Assembly: GCA_964612295.1 (NCBI GenBank)
Contig: CAZTDY010000007.1
Location: forward strand, 36,124 to 100,123
DNA from: CAYQJL01 sp964612295
Lineage (GTDB): Bacteria; Eisenbacteria; RBG-16-71-46; CAIMUX01; WJJG01
DNA length: 64,000 nucleotides
Direction: 5' to 3'
Below the pieces are notes generated by a model, which saw only the letters and a list, made by a program, of their open reading frames with translations, searched no databases and had not been told where the DNA came from. Position numbers and translations under genes: made by a program. Each line of letters starts with the position of its first letter. Position 1 is the stretch's first letter. Positions 61,149-64,000 of the stretch are shown here, piece by piece.

Positions 61149-61531
61149 CGCTGCTCCCCTCCCCAGGTAGCGTGGCGGACTTGCTCGTGATGGGGCGGCC
61201 TGAGACCGAGGGCCCGCGCCTGAGGTTCGATCCGCAGATACTCGGTCCTGAGCGCGACGGCGTGGCGTTTCTCCTCGAGATCGCGCAACACTGCTTCGCC
61301 GCGGGTCTGCTGGGCCGTGATCCGTTTCTGCAGTCCGTCGACGACCAGATGGAGCCTGACGGAGAGAAAGAGCACCGCGAGAACTGCCGGAACCAACCAA
61401 AGCCAGCGGTGCGGGCGAGGGACCTTCTTGGCGGGGCGGGCGGCCTTCCTGGGCCTTAGGAAGGGTCCTCCACCGGGGCTCGCCTGAGTGCTCTCAAAAT
61501 CGCGCTGCGAGATCTCCGGTTGCGGCGACAT
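61145..61531 (-). CDS. ftsL: Cell division protein FtsL-like
   Basis: The 128-residue protein has a basic cytoplasmic part, one membrane helix (about 42-60, LWLVPAVLAVLFLSVRLHLVV) and a periplasmic coiled coil (LQKRITAQQTRGEAVLRDLEEKRHAV). It lies between rsmH and ftsI, where ftsL belongs. The start is uncertain: the ATG at 61531 overlaps rsmH by 76 nt and its GAGGA is only 1 nt away. Confidence 0.8.
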   Translation of the reverse strand: MSPQPEISQRDFESTQASPGGGPFLRPRKAARPAKKVPRPHRWLWLVPAVLAVLFLSVRLHLVVDGLQKRITAQQTRGEAVLRDLEEKRHAVALRTEYLRIEPQARALGLRPPHHEQVRHATWGGEQR

Positions 61532-62370
61532 TCCTCGTCTGTCGGGCGCAGGGGCTTCTTGGTGATGGGTTCGAGTCCCACCCCAATACCGGTCAGAGGG
61601 TCCTGGGGCGTCGCCCGGCCAGCCAGTTTCACGCGCCGGTCTTCCTGCGACTGATAGGACAGCACGCACAGCACCCCTCCGATCCTAAGGAGGCCCGGCA
61701 AGGTCGCCAGGGCCACGTCGAGATCCTCCATCTCCCGGTTCACTTCCATGCGGAGCGTACTGAAGACGCTCGAGAGCAGTTTCGGCCCGGCCTTCCGGCC
61801 GAGACCCTTCCGCAGACAGCGCACCAGGTCTCCGGTCGTCTGCAGCGGCCTACGCTCATCCCGCCACGCTACGATGGCGCGGACGATGGCGCGGGGACTC
61901 GCCCGCGTGGTTCCCGCCTCCAGAATGCGTTGCAGCTCCTTGGGGCGGATGCGTGCCAGCAACTCGGCAGCCGATCGTCCGACCTCAGGGTTGAATCGCA
62001 TGTCGAGGGGACCATCTTTCTGAAACGAGAATCCCCGCTCAGGCAGATCAAGTGCGCTCGAGCGGAGACCGAGGTCCAAGAAAATGCCGCTGACCTTTCC
62101 CCGCCATTCAGGGGGGACGACATCGGGGAGGTCTCGGAAATTGCCGAGGGAGAGATGGGCACGGTTGCCGAAGGGGCGAAGATTCTCCCGGGCGATCGCG
62201 AGGGCCTCGGGATCGCGGTCCACTCCGTATAGGCATCCCGCAGGCTCAAGCCGCTCGAGAAACGCCTTGGCATGTCCCCCCTCCCCAAGTGTTCCGTCCA
62301 GATAGCAGCCGTCCCGATCCGTGATCAGGATCGAGACCACCTCCGACAACATCACGGGCTCGTGTGTCAC
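61456..62370 (-). CDS. rsmH: 16S rRNA (cytosine1402-N4)-methyltransferase RsmH
   Basis: The 304-residue protein starts THEPVMLSEVVSIL, then YLDGTLGEGGHAKAFLERL with the SAM-binding Gly-rich turn, and LDLGLRSSALDLPERGFSFQKDGPLDMRF, all RsmH (MraW) hallmarks. The start codon is GTG at 62370. It methylates the ribosomal P site. A large nested inverted repeat lies just upstream. Confidence 0.96.
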   Translation of the reverse strand: MTHEPVMLSEVVSILITDRDGCYLDGTLGEGGHAKAFLERLEPAGCLYGVDRDPEALAIARENLRPFGNRAHLSLGNFRDLPDVVPPEWRGKVSGIFLDLGLRSSALDLPERGFSFQKDGPLDMRFNPEVGRSAAELLARIRPKELQRILEAGTTRASPRAIVRAIVAWRDERRPLQTTGDLVRCLRKGLGRKAGPKLLSSVFSTLRMEVNREMEDLDVALATLPGLLRIGGVLCVLSYQSQEDRRVKLAGRATPQDPLTGIGVGLEPITKKPLRPTDEECRRNRRSRSAILRALRRAPVEDPS

Positions 62371-62392
62371 TCATCCACCGGCCGTGCCCTGA

Positions 62393-62490
62393 CGGATGGC
62401 GGGAGAAGCAGGGGGTTTCCCGAGGAGGACCAGAGGCAGGGAGCTCTTTTGCCTGTGTCCTGTATCCCCCCTGCTTCGTCCCGCCATCCG
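62393..62490. repeat. 98-nt nested inverted repeat between the STAS gene and rsmH
   Basis: The left arm (62393-62415) and right arm (62467-62490) pair over 23 bp with a single one-base bulge; key blocks are GGATGGCGGGA, GAAGCAGGGGG and their complements. Inside, AGGAC-ACAGGCA (transcript sense) pairs with TGCCTCTG-GTCCT. It begins 7 nt after the STAS stop codon. There is no T run. It could be a structured RNA leader of rsmH or a small mobile palindrome (MITE/REP-like). Confidence 0.75.
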
Positions 62491-62496
62491 CTTGGG

Positions 62497-62928
62497 CTAG
62501 TTGGGGCTCATCGCGGCCAACTCGTCGGGGTGGAGACGGCGGAGCTGCCCCAAGCCTTCGGCTTGATGTGTCCTCCCCCGCGAGTTTGGCCGGGACGAAC
62601 CGTCCCAAAGGTGTCTCTCGATAAAGTCGCGACCGTCCAACGCGCACTCGACCTCAACGATCTGGCGCAGGTAGTCGCTCACGCCCGCTAAATGGAAATC
62701 CGCCCGGCGGCTCTCCAGACGGAGGCCCAGACGGATCAACAGCGGGACGGCTCTGAAATCAACGTGCTCTGCTTCAGCGAAATCCAAAACAACCCGACTC
62801 CCCGGGGCCAGCCCCAGGCTATCGATCAGCACCAGCAGCTGGGCCATTTCCGACTTGCCCCAGGTGCCGGACATCCGCCCCCAGAAGAGGGCCTTCCCCG
62901 CCCCCCGAATGTGTGCCAGGTTGCTCAT
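62497..62928 (-). CDS. STAS-domain protein inserted between mraZ and rsmH
   Basis: The 143-residue protein has a STAS-like core (about 15-105): GSRVVLDFAEAEHVDFRAVPLLIRLGLRL and FHLAGVSDYLRQIVEVECAL follow the beta-alpha pattern of anti-sigma antagonists and MlaB. The usual DSSG phosphorylation site is DFRAV (57-61), with no Ser or Thr, so switching by phosphorylation is unlikely. A variable tail follows. It overlaps mraZ by ATGA. This position in a dcw cluster is unusual, and the role is unknown. Confidence 0.7.
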   Translation of the reverse strand: MSNLAHIRGAGKALFWGRMSGTWGKSEMAQLLVLIDSLGLAPGSRVVLDFAEAEHVDFRAVPLLIRLGLRLESRRADFHLAGVSDYLRQIVEVECALDGRDFIERHLWDGSSRPNSRGRTHQAEGLGQLRRLHPDELAAMSPN

Positions 62929-63404
62929 TCCTTGACCTCGCGTGTTTCGGCGCGGCCCAGGTACTGGGCGGCCAGACGATCGTGCACCTTCGTGTCCTCG
63001 ATCGGTGGGTTCGCGGCTTCGAAGCGCTCCGGATCCCAAATCTCCAAGCGGGTGAAATTCCCAAAGACGATCGCCTGTTTGCCCAGCCCGGCGACCTCCA
63101 TTTGGTCCTCGCTTAAAGTGATCCGGCCGCTAGAATCCAGTTGGCAGAGATTTCCGTAGCGGGCAAAGGTCGCGCGGAGCTGGAGTGCGCCCTGGTCGCC
63201 CTGGAAGGTATCTCTGAGCAGGTCTGGGGTGATCTTCTCCCACCGTTCGTTGGGAACGACCAAGAGGCTACCTTTGTGACCCACCGTGGTGACCAGATAG
63301 GGATCCGTTTCCTTGGCCAGGATGTCGCGAATCTTGGCGGGCAGGGTCAATCGACGTTTTCCATCGATCGTGCAGGTCCACCTTCCAAGAAACGGCAGTC
63401 GCAT
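62925..63404 (-). CDS. mraZ: Transcriptional regulator MraZ
   Basis: The 159-residue protein has two AbrB-like SpoVT repeats: WTCTIDGKRRLTLPAKIRDIL, then LCQLDSSGRITLSEDQMEVAGL, and KQAIVFGNFTRLEIWDPERFE. MraZ represses the dcw operon it heads by binding short G-rich repeats in its own leader, which are present here at 63464-63488. Confidence 0.96.
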   Translation of the reverse strand: MRLPFLGRWTCTIDGKRRLTLPAKIRDILAKETDPYLVTTVGHKGSLLVVPNERWEKITPDLLRDTFQGDQGALQLRATFARYGNLCQLDSSGRITLSEDQMEVAGLGKQAIVFGNFTRLEIWDPERFEAANPPIEDTKVHDRLAAQYLGRAETREVKE

Positions 63405-63463
63405 CCGAGTACGGGCTCCAATTCACCACCGGTCAGGTCCTGGCCCTTACATTCGACCGGGCC

Positions 63464-63488
63464 TCCCCTTTCCGCCCCCAATCACCCA
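63464..63488 (-). promoter_or_regulatory. Three MraZ-box-like repeats at 10-nt spacing
   Basis: On the minus strand TGGGT (63484-63488), GGGGC (63474-63478) and GGGGA (63464-63468) are separated by 5-nt spacers. E. coli MraZ binds TGGGN repeats with the same spacing. The triplet lies between the promoter and the mraZ start. Confidence 0.65.
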
Positions 63489-63504
63489 CTTTGCTCCACG
63501 GCGA

Positions 63505-63533
63505 ATCCTAGCTGACCCTGTCAGCGGACGCAA
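63505..63533 (-). promoter_or_regulatory. Promoter candidate of the dcw operon (PmraZ)
   Basis: On the minus strand TTGCGT (63528-63533) and TAGGAT (63505-63510) are 17 nt apart. Matches are moderate (3/6 and 4/6). The predicted start lies just upstream of the MraZ-like boxes. Confidence 0.4.
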
Positions 63534-63535
63534 AC

Positions 63536-63568
63536 GGGAAATCTCCCCCCGGGGGGATTTTCTTTCCC
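63536..63568. terminator. Large palindrome upstream of mraZ
   Basis: GGGAAA and TTTCCC flank CCCCCC-GGGGGG with AT-rich steps between. On the plus strand the G block is followed by ATTTTCTTT, so it could end transcription coming from the left, or shield PmraZ. Confidence 0.45.
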
Positions 63569-64000
63569 ATGGTCCGTGGATGGCTAAGCGCGCGCTGCGA
63601 AAGCTGTTTCGGGTGGGATCGCCGGAGGCCGCTGGAGTTGTCTTCGTGGCCCGCACCGGGGCCTGCCCATGGGGGTTTGACAAGACAGATCCGCGTAACC
63701 GACTAAAATACAATCGGTTAGATCTTGAACCCGGGTTTGAAAGCTAACTTGTTGACACTTATGAAGTTACGCGGCTCAGGCTTGCCAGACGCCATCTTGC
63801 TGCTTGCGCAGGCTAGGATCCTGTCACCCTCGCAGGGCCGCCGATCGCCACCACCACCGGCACCTCAAAGGCATCGAAGGCCCCACCGGTAGACGGCCAT
63901 TTCGTGATTCTCCACCGGGATTACACATAGCGTGTAGTCAATTACACACCCTTCTATTAGGCAGGATGTCAAGATAGGTTCTCCCCATCCACCGGATGTT
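63569..64000. other. Non-coding right end of the window
   Basis: I see no convincing gene in this stretch of about 430 nt. It has TAACCGA/TCGGTTA arms (63696-63702 and 63714-63720), a TTGACA with no good -10, and two ATTACACA direct repeats near 63922-63948. It is probably the upstream region of the dcw operon and of a gene beyond the window. Confidence 0.5.

Noticed and set aside
62393..62490. Insertion sequence
   Set aside because: No transposase gene or target-site duplication is visible; only the palindrome can be supported.
62497..62928. STAS protein as substrate of the PP2C phosphatase at 33739-36210
   Set aside because: The residue that would be phosphorylated is missing (DFRAV), and the genes are 26 kb apart.
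63677..63720. Plus-strand promoter with TTGACA and TAAAAT near the right end
   Set aside because: The spacing is 21 nt, too long for a normal promoter, and no gene follows within the window.
1..64000. tRNA, rRNA or CRISPR elements
   Set aside because: I found no cloverleaf, rRNA-like stretch or regularly spaced repeats on either strand by reading; a covariance-model search was not possible.

Overview
This 64 kb window is GC-rich bacterial chromosome. It carries a large flagellar locus (about 1-33400), a short signalling, envelope and motility-accessory stretch (33700-45800), and a nearly complete division and cell-wall (dcw) cluster (45862-63404). Almost every gene is on the minus strand, so transcription runs from right to left. 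The exceptions are a frameshifted secreted-protein gene (14930-16586), rpmB (43943-44164) and a possible 20-residue membrane peptide (36688-36750). P-ring (FlgI) and L-ring (FlgH) genes show a Gram-negative envelope. The C-terminal FlgD-Ig-like domain of the secreted protein, the MglA GTPase with a long tail, FliW/CsrA beside flagellin, and a PASTA-bearing FtsI together suggest an uncultured phylum near the FCB group (Eisenbacteria, Krumholzibacteriota or Latescibacterota-like). That placement is inference, not proof. I saw no tRNA, rRNA, CRISPR array or transposase.

Region 1-8721 is the basal-body operon flgB-flgC-fliE-fliF-fliG-fliH-fliI-fliJ-motE-like-fliK (fliK runs off the left edge), behind a good sigma-54 promoter. 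Region 8880-14614 is a tightly overlapping five-gene regulatory operon behind its own sigma-54 promoter. In order it encodes a mini-protein with only sigma-70 region 4, a receiver fused to a CheB-like domain lacking the catalytic motifs, a secreted AMIN-TPR protein, a PAS histidine kinase, and a GAFTGA sigma-54 activator (FlgS/FlgR-like). A second kinase/activator pair lies at 16623-19716. Region 19887-28085 holds late flagellar genes: a PilZ protein, a FlgM-like anti-sigma factor, a chaperone candidate, fliD, fliS, flagellin, csrA, fliW, flgL, flgK and flgN. Three late units carry sigma-28-like -10 elements of the form GCCGAnnC. Two nearly identical hairpins with an ACGGA loop, one in the flagellin leader and one abutting the csrA start codon, suggest a CsrA-FliW-flagellin checkpoint with csrA autoregulation. 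Region 28183-33506 is the rod/ring operon flgF-flgG-flgA-flgH-flgI-flgJ(SLT) behind a third sigma-54 promoter.

Region 33739-45831 encodes a membrane PDZ-GAF-PP2C phosphatase, UppP, a TPR protein, the MglA-like GTPase, a degenerate NodB-fold protein, a zinc-ribbon protein, RecG, ribosomal protein L28 and a radical SAM protein. The dcw cluster then reads, in transcription order, mraZ, a STAS protein, rsmH, ftsL, ftsI(PASTA), murE, murF, mraY, murD, ftsW, murG, murC, ftsQ, ftsA, ftsZ. murB and ddl are absent from it. A period-10 triplet of MraZ-like boxes lies in the mraZ leader. A 98-nt nested inverted repeat separates the STAS gene from rsmH.

The most interesting system is the sigma-54-driven operon at 8880-14614, which looks like a self-contained flagellar checkpoint. 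It joins a truncated sigma-like protein, a CheB pseudoenzyme and an envelope AMIN-TPR protein to a FlgS/FlgR-type relay.
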